Assembly: GCF_963855985.1 (NCBI RefSeq)
Contig: NC_087106.1
Coordinates: 8,229,001 to 8,293,000 of the forward strand
DNA length: 64,000 bases
Direction: 5' to 3'
Source: Ostrinia nubilalis
Taxonomy: Eukaryota > Arthropoda > Insecta > Lepidoptera > Crambidae
Made by a program: the position numbers and the translations under genes. Within the stretch, counting starts at the first letter, position 1. Each line of letters opens with the position of its first letter. The notes under the pieces are model-generated. The model had not been told where the DNA came from. It did not search any database and saw only the letters and a program-made list of their open reading frames with translations. This document shows, piece after piece, positions 35,823 through 48,876 of the stretch.

Positions 35823-37722
35823 GAAATCGAAAAGATCACTGGGCTAAAATCTAAATTTCAGTCAATTTAGACCTATTTAGAATGATTCTACTACCTACTA
35901 TTGTTTCGCACTGAAAATCTAAAAACATCGCAGACCGTATTTTAAAGTTTGATATTACTAGCTTTTCATCCTTTATTCATCCTGAATAACGTCAAGAAAA
36001 CTCGACAGTTTGATAGACAAACAGCTGCTTTGTGCCGTATTTCTATTAGAATTAAAAACAATATTTGAATGTCAAAAGGACTCTTAAAATAACAACGTTA
36101 CGTAAGTTACTCCGTCCATTTATTTTATCAAATACACTACCATTTCAGACTAGAATTTTCTAGAACGTCACGGTGACACAGAGCCTGACAAGTCGGGTAT
36201 TATATGAAGCTACCGCAGCATCTAATAGGAACCCTACTCAGGGACTTCAGGTGTGCTGTAATACTTAAGTAAATTCTTCTAACGAAGCGCAAATTTGCTC
36301 AAATATACGTGGCGTGTGAGCTTTTGTCAGATGAAAGGGAATTTGCGTACGAAAAGGCTGAATGTTGAATAAATGTAAATACTAGTTTTTATTGGAAAGC
36401 AAATATTATACCTATGTGCTGTCAGCCATTTTATCTTTAGTCTTGAAGAGTATAAACCTTGATATAAATGTGAGCAAAGGAGACGTTAACCGAATTTTCA
36501 AACCACGAACATTTCGTATCCATTGCTTAGAAGCCAGTGCTTCTTAAAAATATAAAATAACTTTCTTCCTTCCTTTTATACGTCTTAGATAGACTAAGAT
36601 GTATAACCTGATATTTTCTATTCCCGCGGTATCCTTTCATGAGCTAACACATAAAAGATGAAATATTGCGATGCAGAGCTATAGAAGGACGCGCCTTTCA
36701 TTTTCAAGGGAATCTAATCATCTGATGGAGAATTTGTTCACACGAAAATTGTATTATTAGTAATTCGCTGATCCTACAGTTTTTTGGGTGCCGTTGGATG
36801 AGATTTTTCTTGACTGAGGATTTCTAAATGACGCATTGATCTAATTTCTCATGTCTTCAATCTATACGTTTCATTCTTAGTACGTGATTTACGATTTTAG
36901 ATCTTCAGACATTTGGCTTGTGAATAGAATATTGCTTGTACGTTTGTTTAGTATTAACGTAGGTTACTTCTTTATATTGGGGTCGATAATACAAATTACT
37001 CGTTACTAGCTCACGATTAAACTGATTAACCCTTCGACCTCAATTTGAATGTGTAATTAACTAAAGTATGATCGACCATTGACGTCATGTTGTAACCGTA
37101 AACATGTGTTTGAAACCTGATTAGGTAATAGAAGATGAGACTGGGTTACTGTTATTGCAATAATATATTATTAATAACTATGGATTAAAGCTTTTTTTTT
37201 TGTTGTAAAACTGGCATCATTTCTGGCTTTCCGCAATAGCAAATTAGTTAATGTATTTTGAACTTTATTTATTCTAAAACAAATGTAAATGTTTAATGAC
37301 AAAGAGCACCAAATATGGCGTTCCCGCCAAACAAGGCGTTGGCGGCAAACAAATGACACTTGTTGCCAGACGGGTAGGTATGGGCTTGCCCCATTTAGAT
37401 AAACGATAAAACAGATTACGAATACCTACTTCCTATACCCGTGCGTGTCACTTTGGTCAAATGAGTTTGCAAGCAAATAACCGAAATAAGTGGGATAAAG
37501 TGGAGATATCGATATCACAACACCGTTTAATCGAATTAAATCGATCAATTTTAAAGAACCAAATCGATACTTTTAAAAATAACTCAGTTACTTAGTCAAT
37601 ACACGTATGGTTTAACAAAATATAAAACGCTGAACGACCTCTTTCGATGCTTTTAAAGAATCAAGGCGCAAGTCGACCGTGCAAATCGCATTATACTCCG
37701 CATATCACGGCCGGCGATCCAG
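35823..37722. other. No gene recognised
   Basis: About 1.9 kb of AT-rich sequence with no domain-bearing frame. The short minus-strand frame 37359-37171 lies beside a T run and is not called. Confidence 0.5.
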
Positions 37723-38713
37723 TAGGGATACCGGCGATGGTAATACCGGTATACCGATATAGATCGGTATTTGGAAATAACGCGTTACTTTTATTATTCT
37801 TTTCCAGTGCGAAGCGCCAGCAGCTTCATGCAACACATTTTTCAGCGTCTAAAATTCACTGAAAAATCTACGCTAAGCGTAAAGAATTCTGGAATATTGT
37901 AGAAACGGTATTTAAAACCATTATGCAAGCGTCTAATGAGCTTTATTAACCGAGTTCGACAAAAGGAGTAGGTTTTCATATTTAATTTTGTTGTTACTTT
38001 TTGCATAATATGCAAAAAAAATTGAATATACGAAAATCTTAAATACCGATGATATAACACAATTTAGTTGCAGAATAAGACGAAAGGCGGAACTATCGGG
38101 AAAGCATTGGAGATACATTACTTGCAGATTGGGTAGTAAAGAAAGATGGCGGAGGACAAACGAGGGTGCACAGACAGCGGAGAGAATCAAGGAAACGAAA
38201 CGCGGCTCTTTAGCCTTCTTTTAGTATTTTTATGTACAATGCTAGAATTGACTGCACATTTTCATGGCAAAGTAGCACTTGTTACAACTTCATTAGGTTT
38301 AACTTGATGTGCTGTAGCTTGTGTAAGTATTAAGTAGTTTACTGTACAATTTATAGCATTAGGACTATTAGAAATTGGGACTCAAAAATGAGATAAATAT
38401 TAACCTAACAGTGATTCACTAAAAGCTTTGGTCTTCAAAACTTAGGGCAGATTTTTCAACCGTCGGATATCTTATAACTAAATAATTCATTTTGACGTAT
38501 TTACCATACAGAAACTGTCAATATGCCTATTTTTATTCTTAAGTTAAAAGTTATTCAATGAGTGGAAAAATGGATCAGCCCTTAGAAGTAAAAAAGTTAC
38601 ACAGTACCTAACCTACCTAAATTGTCAAGATAACTTTTTTAAGAAAACTCTTGATACTGGCCAGGTATTTTCTAAATACCAATACCGGCAAGGTATTTCC
38701 CCTCCGAGCCCTA
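37723..38713. mobile_element. Possible hAT-like element with TACCGGTAT-rich ends
   Basis: The left end TAGGGATACCGGCG and the right end (inverted TAGGGCTCGGAGG) share TAGGG. Both subterminal zones carry GGTATT or ATACCGGTAT motifs in both orientations (37727-37775 and 38656-38700), recalling the motif-rich ends of 26977-27728. However, the flanking octamers (CGATCCAG and TTCTACGG) do not match, so boundaries and class are uncertain. Minus-strand frames at 38190-37842 overlap and show no transposase. Confidence 0.4.
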
Positions 38714-41700
38714 TTCTACGGCACCCGTGCGAGTACGAATTAAAATCGATGTTAAGTCGAGAGTGAGTCGATTAAATGGTGCAGAAAACGGCCCAACTCG
38801 AGAATATATCGGTTTTCAGTTCGGTTATCCTGAAAACCGGTGGGGATTGAAAAACTTATATTGGAAATTCGAATTTATATTCAATGTTAGGTTAATTCGT
38901 TTCAATATTTCAATTGAACTATCACCCTTCTGTAAACATTTGAAACGTTGAAATATGCTTAAAAAGAGAGCTATGTAATACAAATAATTTGATTAATTAA
39001 AAAGTTTGTTTACTTGGATGTTGTTTATTAAAACGCTCTTTAAACAAAAAGCGAGACCTATTAATAAATTGAGGAAAGGCAATACAAATCAAGTAGAAAC
39101 TAAAATAACGCCCAATCCCAAATTATATTGTAAAACGAGTCGTATAAAAACAATGAAACAACGAATGGTGCTTAATTACGCAACGAAAACAGAGCACAAT
39201 TTACGAAACGAACGTTTTAGAACTTTTGATTAAAACGGTAGCAGTTAACTCGACAGTAACGTTATAACAATAACGTGCTCGTTACCGTTACTTCCTATAC
39301 TAAAATATATCATGAGCTGCCTTTGATATTCTGCCGTAAAGTTTTAATTGAAAAAGGAATGGCAACTACACATTTGAATTCGAAAAAGGAAAAAGAAGAA
39401 CCTAATTAAATGTTGCAACCTACTTTTTTATTGCTTGCCAGTTCGATTATAAAGTTGTAAAACAAGCTTTTATGTCATTTTATGACTACCAAAATACGTT
39501 AAAAGCAAAAATATGTTTCCAAATTCAAATAAAACAGCATTCTTTTCGTTTTAAACAGCATAGGTATTCCCTTCAACCGTATCACCGCGCCGTTTCCTTC
39601 GGAACTTGAAAAAAGTAATTAATGAACTCCACAAACGTGTCGTACACGCGCGACTTCTTTAACTTGGTCCCTGGCGGTTGAATTTGAAACTAAATGTTTG
39701 AATGTGGAGCATGTATTTGTAGGAGCAGTGGCGCCACAGAGGGGTCAAGTTGTGTTGGTTAGGGTGGCTCTGCTGGTTTACGGTCATGATTTAAATACTG
39801 CTTTTCCCGCCACACTTATCTGCCATCTGCGACGTGACGCGCCGACTAGGCACGCCCGTTTTGACGTCAATCGCGCTAGGTTTGTCCAAAATTATTTACG
39901 GAGTTGTTTAGGCTTTTTATCGTTTCCTTTTTGAGATAAGAAAGTTTTGAGAACACTGGTTTTATGTTTATTGCTGCGAAGATTAGCAAAGCGAAAACAA
40001 TGTTTTATGAATGCAATTAGATGGTTTTGAAGACAAAAACCGGCTGGCTTGGGTTTTCTTCTTTATTTTATTTATGTACATGTGTGTGACTTAAAAATTA
40101 CTCAACTCCTATAAATAAATAGTGAATGAATCGTTTCCTTACTATCGATTGACGTGTTCATTCTTACGTTAGATATGTACAAAAAAAATCAATTTATTTG
40201 AAAATTAAGGTTTTATACAACGTAAATGTAAGGTAAAAATCAAACAAAACTGTTTACTAATTATTATTATTTACTTAACAGGCAACACTAATAAGGCTTG
40301 GCTTGTGATTGTTTCATCAAACCCAGCCCAATTGGAAGATTCGAAGAAACTTCGGTTCAGTGGAAACTGCTAATTTCACAAAAGAAATAGGTTCATTCAT
40401 AGGGAATAAATAGCTTTTCGTTAGCTAAAACTAGAACTAGTTATTGGAAGTTGTTTCGGATTTTCATTGAAAATGGTCGAGGAAAAAGTATCGTTTGCTG
40501 AAAAAATATTGTTCACAAACTGGATATTTTTTAATCCAGTTGTGTTACATTCTATTACTGCTCTCGAAAGTTCAGACTTTTTACTGGCGAACGAAATTAA
40601 GTAAAAAAATAAAAACATGAAAACAAAAACAAGGGATAAGAAGAAGTCCTAATAGCGTTGTTACAGTAAAATAAAAAGAAACGTGCCAGCCCTGGGTATT
40701 TACGTGATATGATGACAATCTCGTTTACGATTCGAGTCGATTATAACGTTTCTGTCCAAGGCTTCCGACGAACGAATTATAATCGAGAAATTGGGAGTTG
40801 TTTAGGATTCGTAGAAAAATTGAAATTGCTGAGAGAAAATCGAAATATCGAGCGCTCTGAGAATAGCCCAACAAATTCCCGGGATTCACCGGATCGAGCG
40901 TGAAGAGATTTTTGGATATTTTTCAATGCTTCAACAAAGTGCTAACTAAATAAAAAAAAGTAAATATTTTGCTTCAAAATGTAAAAAAAAACAGCACTTA
41001 ATGTAAAAAAATATACAGCAGTAAAAGACCGTACTATAAAACGTTGCTTGAAAGGTTCCTACGTTTTCAATTCATAAAAACTATTTACACATCAAACTAA
41101 ACAAAACATGCGTGTGCGTGTAACCGAAAAAGGCGGGTCATTCTCAAACGAATTCACTTTCACGTAAACGGTAACGCAGTGACAAACGACAACGTAACGA
41201 TACAATATCGCTGTTAAATATACTCGTGCACGGAACATGTTCATTTTTTACTCTTTATCAGAACGTTAAGGGACTAACACGAACACGGGTTTCCGGGGAA
41301 ATTATAACAATTTTCACAGTCAATGGACAAGCCCCCCCATATCCGAAACGGGGTTGTGAATTAGTGTACGCCGGAGTTTTGTTAATCTGTATCGAATTGG
41401 TTCGACGGAATTCGAACAAACTTTTGAATTCCAATGAATTCTAGAAAGATCAACTTTTTTTTTCAAGATTTTTTTACGATTTATGAAAAATAACGCATAT
41501 CAAAACTTTATCATTTAAAAGGATATCAATAAAAGATTAGGTTACAAATTGTAACTACAATTATTATTTAATTACATGAAAAGCACGAACATCTTTATGT
41601 TGCTCCTTAAAAGATAAACATTAAAAATTACGGGCACTTACTTTTTACTCCTTAAACTAGCTACAGAAAAGTGCGTGTTCCTTTACATTACTCTGCATTA

Positions 41701-43414
41701 GCGTTAGTAGGTATAAGCCCGTTATTTATAGCATCTTATCTGGCTTTATAGCATAACCCCTAAAATATATTAATTAAAAAATGTTCAGAGGGGACGTTGG
41801 AAACTTGGAAATTTAAATACAATCCCCTTTAGTAGCTAAGCGCAAAATATAATAAACCATAAACCGACGAAATAAGGCTTTACTTTGTTTGTAGGTGGAG
41901 GCTTGGAGATAGGATTAATTTTTTAGAAGTCTTGTTAATTTTTGTTTACGATTATGACACTAAATTATGGCTATGTAGTTTTATGTGTATGAATAAACCC
42001 AACAAAAGCTGCAAAGAATAATTTAAAAATATACATTTATTATGTACATAATTAACGACAGTTTGCTGTTATGTGCGTGTAGGAGTCGCTACTAAACGAA
42101 TCACATACTTAGTAGTTCATTCTTACAAAAGATTCAAGCCTGTCTCTACAATTGAAATACAATCTATCAGACTGTACGTACTACGTACACTATGTTTGAT
42201 TTCGAATAGCGTTTTTAAATCTGATACTGATACTAGAATACTTACAAAATCGCCTGTACCCTCAATCGACGACGAGAGAACGATAAAAAAACGTTTCTGC
42301 ATTGCCTCTTTTATTTTTATTTCCAGCCAGCAACAAAAAAGCTTTAAAGAAGGAAATTCACTTGTTTCCAACCCACGTGAATGCGTCGAATTCTAAACCA
42401 ACATTGTAAAACTTGACCAACGGTTGGCCCAAACTTCCGTATAAAGTTATTTATAAAAACACATTTTCTTTCATTGCTTTCCCCCACTGAAGCCGTCGTT
42501 TTATCGGGTTTTACAGCTTGGAATCACGTAAGCGCCATATTGTTAAAATTCGTCGCGTTCACGAATGACCTTATTGGGTGCCAGTTGGCTTACGGAACCT
42601 TATTCATGGCCAGATAGATGATAAGGAGTTGTAATTTTTCACAAATCCCAAGTGTTAAGGGAGTCGTAAAGCAGTCTTAAATCATGTAAGCAGTTGGTCT
42701 TAGAAAATAGCAATAATTTTTTTAATATAATAATCGTTTTCATCTTTTGTATCGTTTATAGATATAGTTGAACCCTATTGCTACATCTCAATTTTAACTA
42801 TGAAGCTACTTTTTTGCGAGTATCAAATTAAGTAATGTTAAAAAGTTATTATAACTTAGATATCTCTTTTTTTGTTCAAATAACGTTATTGTCCCAAAAC
42901 ATTTGTCTAGCCAAGTAACAAAGCAGACTTGACATGTATTAAGTGACTAAACAAATGATGCATAAACGACACAAAGTGACAATTCTGGTGGATATTTATT
43001 TCTTTGTATCTCAGCCGCGAAGGCACTCGTCTCCAATGTAAAAGGCTATGTCAAACGACGCCTTGTCGGGTTACGAATGGGCGAGCAAATCGCACAGAAG
43101 CGAATCCTGAAAGCATTTCAGAATCACCCCGTAAGGGTTGCTATAACATGTTTTATAAATAACTCGGCGCCTTGCTTTAGGCGAATTTTGTATGTCATTT
43201 GCAACATTCATGTTAGATAGAGCTTAGATATTAGACAACGAATTATTATAGCAAAATAATATTCTTGTACAATTTCTTTACTTTGTGACATTTCACGAAA
43301 ATAAGCTACCGATTGTGAATTAGATCGGAAAAAACTCTAGAAAAGTCAGTCGCCAGTTGAAAATAATTAGTGTTATTGAGTAATAAGAAAATAATTTGAA
43401 TATTCGATTGTGAA
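38714..43414. other. Long stretch without a recognised gene or element
   Basis: About 4.7 kb. The largest open frame, 42073-42396 (107 codons, plus), is shadowed by an 82-codon minus frame and lacks a domain. CGGTTTTCAG and its complement CTGAAAACCG form a small hairpin near 38810-38842. Nothing else was supported. Confidence 0.5.
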
Positions 43415-44114
43415 CAGCGTTGCCAGTTTTTTTTTTCGCCAAGTCGGGACTTTGGTACTTTTTGAGTGAAAATAGCGGGATTCTTCCGTCAAAAGCGGGA
43501 CATAGTAAAAAAACGTATAATAATCAAAGGTTTTCAAATATTTATCTTTTTATTTGACTTAAAATTACGTTTACGTGACAATAGATAGCAAAAGTAGCCA
43601 TAGAAAATGTATTTTAACAAAAAAATAATATTTTAAATCAGTACGGCTAGCACGAAAATCTTTCGAGTTCAAATCGTTTGCGTACTCAAATCGCCATCAA
43701 AAGATTTAGTACGAAAACTACAACAGCACCCTTGTGGACGTGTCGTAAAGTGAACTTAGTGTAAGAAATAGTTGCACGAAACTTATTTTGAGAATCAAAA
43801 TTGTCACGTTATCGTTTAATTCGAAGGTTGAGTATCGAATTTTATCGAATACGCAAACGATTCGAAGACGAAAGTTGTTCATGCTAGAGGTACAGATTTA
43901 CTCTATCATTAAATTCGTCTTTAGAATAAAAAAAGAAAAAATATCGAAATTAAAAAAGTTTTATTATTTACAATAATATGGCGTTTCAAACAATAGTCTG
44001 GTGAAGTGAGTGTTTCTCTCCGAAAAGCGGGACCGAGCCTGTCCCGCGCGGGACATTTAAATTTGATTAAAAAATCGGGACGTCCCGCCAAAATCGGGAC
44101 GTCTGGCAACGCTG
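43415..44114. mobile_element. 700-bp non-autonomous hAT (TSD ATTGTGAA)
   Basis: Twelve-base perfect inverted ends CAGCGTTGCCAG/CTGGCAACGCTG are flanked by an exact 8-bp duplication, ATTGTGAA, at 43407-43414 and 44115-44122. Subterminal zones carry repeated GCGGGAC or GGGACGTCCCG motifs in both orientations (43445-43505; 44028-44103), the likely transposase-binding sites. The AT-rich core encodes no transposase; the 62-codon frames inside are incidental. Confidence 0.92.
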
Positions 44115-44122
44115 ATTGTGAA

Positions 44123-45872
44123 GCACAACCGAATTCCGAACAAGAAAACGGCGTCCTTTGATCATAAATAACAATTTTATCAAAATTGGAACCTCAGTAT
44201 TTATACGAATTCTCAAAACAATTCTTTTCTTTATAGCGAAACCGTTATAATTGTGCGTATTTCAAAAGAGAATATCCCTCGATTTTTTACGATAAAACGA
44301 CTGAGATTTGTTTGATGGAACGTAAATGTTTAAAAAAAACTAGGGTCCCATTTAATGAGCCCACTAAATTAACATGCCGACAATAAATGGTTATATAACC
44401 TTTAACAATAGACGTCAACGGTTCACTGCGCCATCTTAGAATCGGCCATTTTGACTTGAAGAAACTCCCAAAGGACAGGTCGGACCCTTGCGATTGTTCG
44501 AATTTCAAAATAGAGGCACCTGATCGTGGGAAATCATAGACAAATAGGGTTCGAAATACAAAGTCTTGGGGTTACGTAGACTATGGAGGAATAGTTTAAA
44601 AGCTAACGGTAACCGTCATGGATACTATTAAGTTTTTTTACATGTCAACGCGTTGAGATTCTATTGTTGTATAATCTAATTTGTTTGCTTCTTTATTTGA
44701 CATCAGTGTGGGAATATCAAGATGTTTTTTTTTAATTTCTCACACAACTTTCAGTGTAACTATTTTTAATACAGTAAAGTTGAGAGGGTCATTTTGATGT
44801 TGCGGTGTATTTGACTTTTTATTGTAACTTCTTTTAATTTTAATTCATGTAACTAATTTTATTCTCGAGCAAGTGTGTGAAATACATAATCGCCTATCGA
44901 AATCGAAAAAAGAGCCTATCTAACAGAACCTTTTCATTAATATGCCAGACAAAACAAAAAACAAACGCACAACCCAAACTACCTTCAAATAAAAGAAGAG
45001 CCTGCAACCTTGATCAGGGCGTCTGTACTGTAGGTGGTATAAGGTCGTTATACCGCGGTTATAACACAAAATTTTCACTATAAATCAGATTACAGGTTTA
45101 TATTAATTTTAAAGCCAAAATTTAAATGCCCAATTAATAAATCCCGTAATGAAGGCATACCATTTCGATGTTTTCACAAATTGCCGCGGTAAATACCGCA
45201 CAATATTGAAAGATGTGCGAAATAAAGAGAAATGAACGCATTTAATATTTTAAACGATTGCTGAATTACCTTCAATTTTATTAAGTTTTCGTATTTTAAT
45301 ACTGATAATATTGTGAAAGTATGAAAATATTTGTCATTATTTTAAATAAAGAGGTTTTTATGCTTAATTCTCTCGTAGGATATTTTTTTCATTCATACAT
45401 ATTTGCGTTAATCACAGCAGTAAGTATTTAAATTTTAATTCAAATTGGACCCATGTTTTTTACACAAAGATACTAAAATAAAGGTTTAATATTAATGAAA
45501 TAAAAGGAAGTCACGGAATATTTTACTAAAAAAAGCATTTTAAGTCATATAGGCTTTTCAAAGGCAAGATAAATTAATACTCGTATAATTGCGAATTGCC
45601 TACAACCGTTACACTTACCTTAGCACATACCTACAATAATGTAATTACAAATTGACCTATACGAAGGCTACATGATTTAATAACGTAATTCGTTTAGATC
45701 AGAGATCGAGTTGTAACGAAGTTGTGTTAACTAACTTAACTCCAGGGCGTATATTAATGGTAAGCATCGCCCGTGGGCATGTTCCCATCTTAGCATCTTA
45801 TATGAGTTGTAATACGTGCTATTTTTCAACAAAAATACTTATAGTATAGTCGGACGTATTGCCACTGTACAG
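44123..45872. other. No gene recognised
   Basis: AT-rich sequence. The minus-strand string TAAG/GTAAGTG near 45617 is a strong donor motif, but its pyrimidine tract is poor, so it is not called a ratchet site. The short frames at 44508-44287 and 44877-45083 have no domain. Confidence 0.45.
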
Positions 45873-45878
45873 CTAAAT

Positions 45879-46029
45879 CAGAGTAAAAAAATGAGTAGGT
45901 CATCTTCATAGAAACGCACCGAGCGCGGTTTGTATGTAAGCGCGCCAAAATACGTATGCGGCACGCTCACATACAAACCGCGCCCGTGCGTTGCTATGAA
46001 GATGACCTACTCATTTGTATTTACTCTGT
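45879..46029. repeat. 151-bp palindromic MITE (candidate TSD CTAAAT)
   Basis: The left arm CAGAGTA...ATGAGTAGGTCATCTTCATAG...GCGCGGTTTGTATGT and the right arm are reverse complements of about 60 bases. CTAAAT flanks both sides (45873-45878 and 46030-46035). The interior is G+C-rich. It is non-coding; the frame 45930-46199 crosses it and the next MITE. Confidence 0.78.
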
Positions 46030-46088
46030 CTAAATGGAATAAGACAGTACCTACACAGTATTGCTATACAGTAGCATATAGTATTACG

Positions 46089-46228
46089 CCCGTATTCACA
46101 AACGATGCTTGCTTAAGTGAATCAGCAAATCGAACGCAGTGTCGAATAGCGCTATGTGATTGGTTCGTGTGTCACCCTGTGCGTCCACGCGCACTGTGAG
46201 ACCTCATAGTAATGTTTGTGAATACGGG
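46089..46228. repeat. MITE, CCCGTATTCACAAAC family, copy 3
   Basis: Inverted ends CCGTATTCACAAAC and GTTTGTGAATACGGG bound 140 bases that match 34851-34992 in the opposite orientation, including AATCGAACGCAG and CACCCTGTGCGTCCACGCG. It lies only 60 bases from the preceding MITE. It is non-coding. Confidence 0.85.
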
Positions 46229-47625
46229 AGTCAATAAAGAAGAGTTGCAGCTTCTAGGAAAACGAAACTCAGTGCAGAATTGCAGACGAGATTGCGTAGG
46301 TATCTAGGTTTCTGGAACTAGATAGCTTTTATATGTGAAATATGTATGAGTCAAAACGAAAGACGATATTTGCACGTATTACGTTTGATTTTTGCAATAA
46401 TCTAAGAAAATATTACGATCTAAATTGGCACACTAAGAACATTCTAATAAGCCTGAAGAAACAAGAATATCATGTTTCTATACCGTGTTATTTAAGTATA
46501 CAATATCATAAGTTAGTACATAATTGTGAAATGTAATACATACTTTACGTTGGTAATCTAATAAGGCATACATAATTTCGCCATACATAAACGCCGCTAT
46601 AATTAAACGTATTAAGCAATTCAATTATCAATAGGTGGCGCCACTTGTGCCGAGCAACTCGCCAGAGTGGCACGACTTGCGATACGTAGGCTTTTATATT
46701 TGGGATGTGGTATAATGTAAAAGGCAAAAGCGATTTATGATATATTAGTTAATAATAATTATTTTTTATTCGATTTTTTAAGTTTAAAAAGAAAATAGTT
46801 TATTTTGCATTTATACCATGAAGTTAAAATAGACATTATGGTTTTGATCTTGTAAAATCTGTAAGTCCTAAAATATTACTTTTTTTTTGTACAGAAAAAG
46901 GACTAATCTATGTATAGCTTATGAAGATTATTGTTACGTCAAAAATTCTTGTACGTAAATAAAATTTAAAAATCCATAAGATTACGTTGTAAAAGATAAG
47001 AGACTATTAGCGTGTCTCATAATAAAAACTTAATTTAATTTAAAAAGCAACTAATACTATATTTTTCTGTATCGAACTTAAGGTACAAAATAGCTTCTTC
47101 AAAATATTCTCTGCCTTAGGCTTGACAGCAAACTCTAAAACACTAGCCAGACAATAATAGCCTTTATAGTAGGCCCACTCGCTAAGTCTCTACATTTGGA
47201 CCACACCCCCCACCTCTTCGTTAGGAAATGAACGTAATTAATTAGATTCATCGCAGTGGCATCTTCGAGCATTCGCGATGACTAATGGAGGTTTCAGCTT
47301 TGCCTTCTTTTGACCTAAACGACATGCCAGCGTGGCTTTCTTTAAACCTCTAAATGACTAAGATAGCCTTTTAATTTGAAAATGTTCATATAAAAATTCA
47401 AAAATTTTCAGCAGGTTTCAAGGCACTTAATACGCGTCTCAAATATAGTAGGGTAAACTGCCAATTAGGGACAACATATCGGCTAAGTACTGCTAATAAG
47501 AATATTAATAGTAGGGCAGACTTAAATACCTCGGGACACCATAATATGGGCTACTGCTGAAAAGTGGCGGAAAAGTAATGTCACCTTTTTTTTAATCACG
47601 TAAATACATCCACTTTAAATTTTAA
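46229..47625. other. No gene recognised
   Basis: About 1.4 kb of AT-rich sequence. A small GGTGGCGCCAC palindrome lies near 46634. No domain-bearing frame was found. Confidence 0.5.
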
Positions 47626-47848
47626 TCTATAATATTATAAATGCAAAAGTAACTCTGTCTGTCTGTCTGTCTGTCTTGCTTTCACGCCTAAGCCACTGAA
47701 TCGATTTTGATAAAATTTGGCATAGAGATAGTTTGAGTCCCGGGAAAGGACATAGGATAGTTTTTATCCCGGTTTTTGAAACGTGCGCGATAAAGTTTTT
47801 TGTGACAGACAAAATTCCACGCGGGCGAAGCCGCGGGCGGAAAGCTAG
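47626..47848 (+). mobile_element. Helitron-like element with short (CTGT)n
   Basis: It begins TCTATAATATTATAAATGCA after A and ends GAAGCCGCGGGCGGAAAGCTAG before T. It has about five CTGT units (47654-47673). It shares long blocks with 29498-29754 (AATTTGGCATAGAGATAGTT, AGTCCCGGGAAAG, ACAAAATTCCACGCGGGCGA) and is the same subfamily. It is non-coding. Confidence 0.87.
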
Positions 47849-48109
47849 TATTGAATATAGGTAGTTACAGTCGACATTAAACATACTTTTTTATAACATG
47901 CACCAATCCCAAGAACATAAGATGTTTATTTGTTTAACTTAATGTGCTGCTTTTTCTTCTGTTAATCAATTAACGTTTTTGGTTAAAATAGTTGCAACTG
48001 AGAAGACCACACACAGATTCGTAACATCAGACGGGGCTCTTATCACAAAAATCTAAAGATAACACGACAACTCCAACATTATTACTATTAGCACGTTTAC
48101 AAAGAGCCT

Positions 48110-48127
48110 TACCTGCTAAGAAAGTGA
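48110..48127 (-). promoter_or_regulatory. Weak candidate ratchet site TTAGCAG/GTAAGG
   Basis: On the minus strand CTCACTTTCTTAGCAG ends at 48113 and GTAAGGCTC follows. It has the same architecture as the two main recursive sites but a mixed pyrimidine tract and a G at donor +6. It is 3.8 kb downstream of the inferred exon 1, closer than ratchet points usually are. Listed as a possibility only. Confidence 0.2.
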
Positions 48128-48567
48128 GCTTTTAAGCACAATAGAACTTGAAATTACCCCTCACAGGTAGGATTCGTCTTACCAATATACATTTGCAGCC
48201 GCTTTAGCGCTGATGCAAAGCGTTTAGGTTGAAATGCCGTTTCTGCAGCGGTTTGGTTAAGTTTGTCGAGATTGCAAGGGCACAACAATTGAATTTAAAT
48301 TTTCATGGGAATAGTTGGGGGTTGTTTTAGCTTATATTGAGTTTGTGGTATGCATGGCTGAAGTTTGATTGCCGTTTCTGATTTGGGAGTGCTTTCGACC
48401 TTATTGCTTTTACAGAGTTTACACTTACAGATGACAGCACATCAGACAAGTAATTTTTGTTGCAAATTCGATTCTATTACAACTGCACAAGACCTTACAG
48501 TGTTTACCTTAACGTGCCGTCATCTCTACCTACATAAGAAGAGTTTACAGTTTACACTCGTGTACCC

Positions 48568-48736
48568 GGAAGACGTAGCGTGGGCAGGCCTCCCACTAGG
48601 TGGACCGACGATCTGGTGAAGGTCGCGGGAAGAACCTGGATGCGGGCAGCGCAGGACCGGGCGTTATGGAAAGCCTTGGGAGAGGCCTTTGTCCAGCAGT
48701 GGACGTCATTTGGCTGAAACGAACGAACTTACGAAC
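48568..48736 (+). mobile_element. RTE LINE 3' fragment with intact C-terminus
   Basis: The frame reads GRRSVGRPPTRWTDDLVKVAG, then RTWMRAAQDRALWKALGEAF and VQQWTSFG, stopping at TGA (48715-48717). The tail is a few GAAC units. The 49 codons are uninterrupted, so this is among the younger copies, but everything 5' of the last domain is missing. The alternative frame from 48600 is a shadow. Confidence 0.82.
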
Positions 48737-48748
48737 ACCCGTGTACTT

Positions 48749-48876
48749 TAAGGTTGAGATGCACCACCTAACTTTGACCGTAACTATAACGATAACCGGT
48801 ATATTTTGTATGGAGTTTGACGTTTGTAAGTAAACTCAACAAACTTATCAAAGTAAGATGGTGCAACCGAGCCTTA
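48749..48876. mobile_element. TA-flanked MITE, GGTTGCACCATC family, copy 2
   Basis: The right end AAAGTAAGATGGTGCAACC and a partly decayed left end (GGTTGAGATGCACCACC) bound the unit, with TA on both sides. The interior matches 33544-33667 inverted, including TGTATGGAGTTTGACGTTTG and GTAACTATAACGATAACCGG. It starts only 12 bases after the LINE tail. It is non-coding. Confidence 0.75.

Noticed and set aside
42073..42396. 107-codon plus-strand open frame
   Set aside because: It is shadowed by an 82-codon minus frame and neither resembles a known protein.
45605..45635. Minus-strand TAAG/GTAAGTG as a third ratchet point
   Set aside because: The donor is strong but the sequence before the AG is purine-mixed, with no pyrimidine tract.
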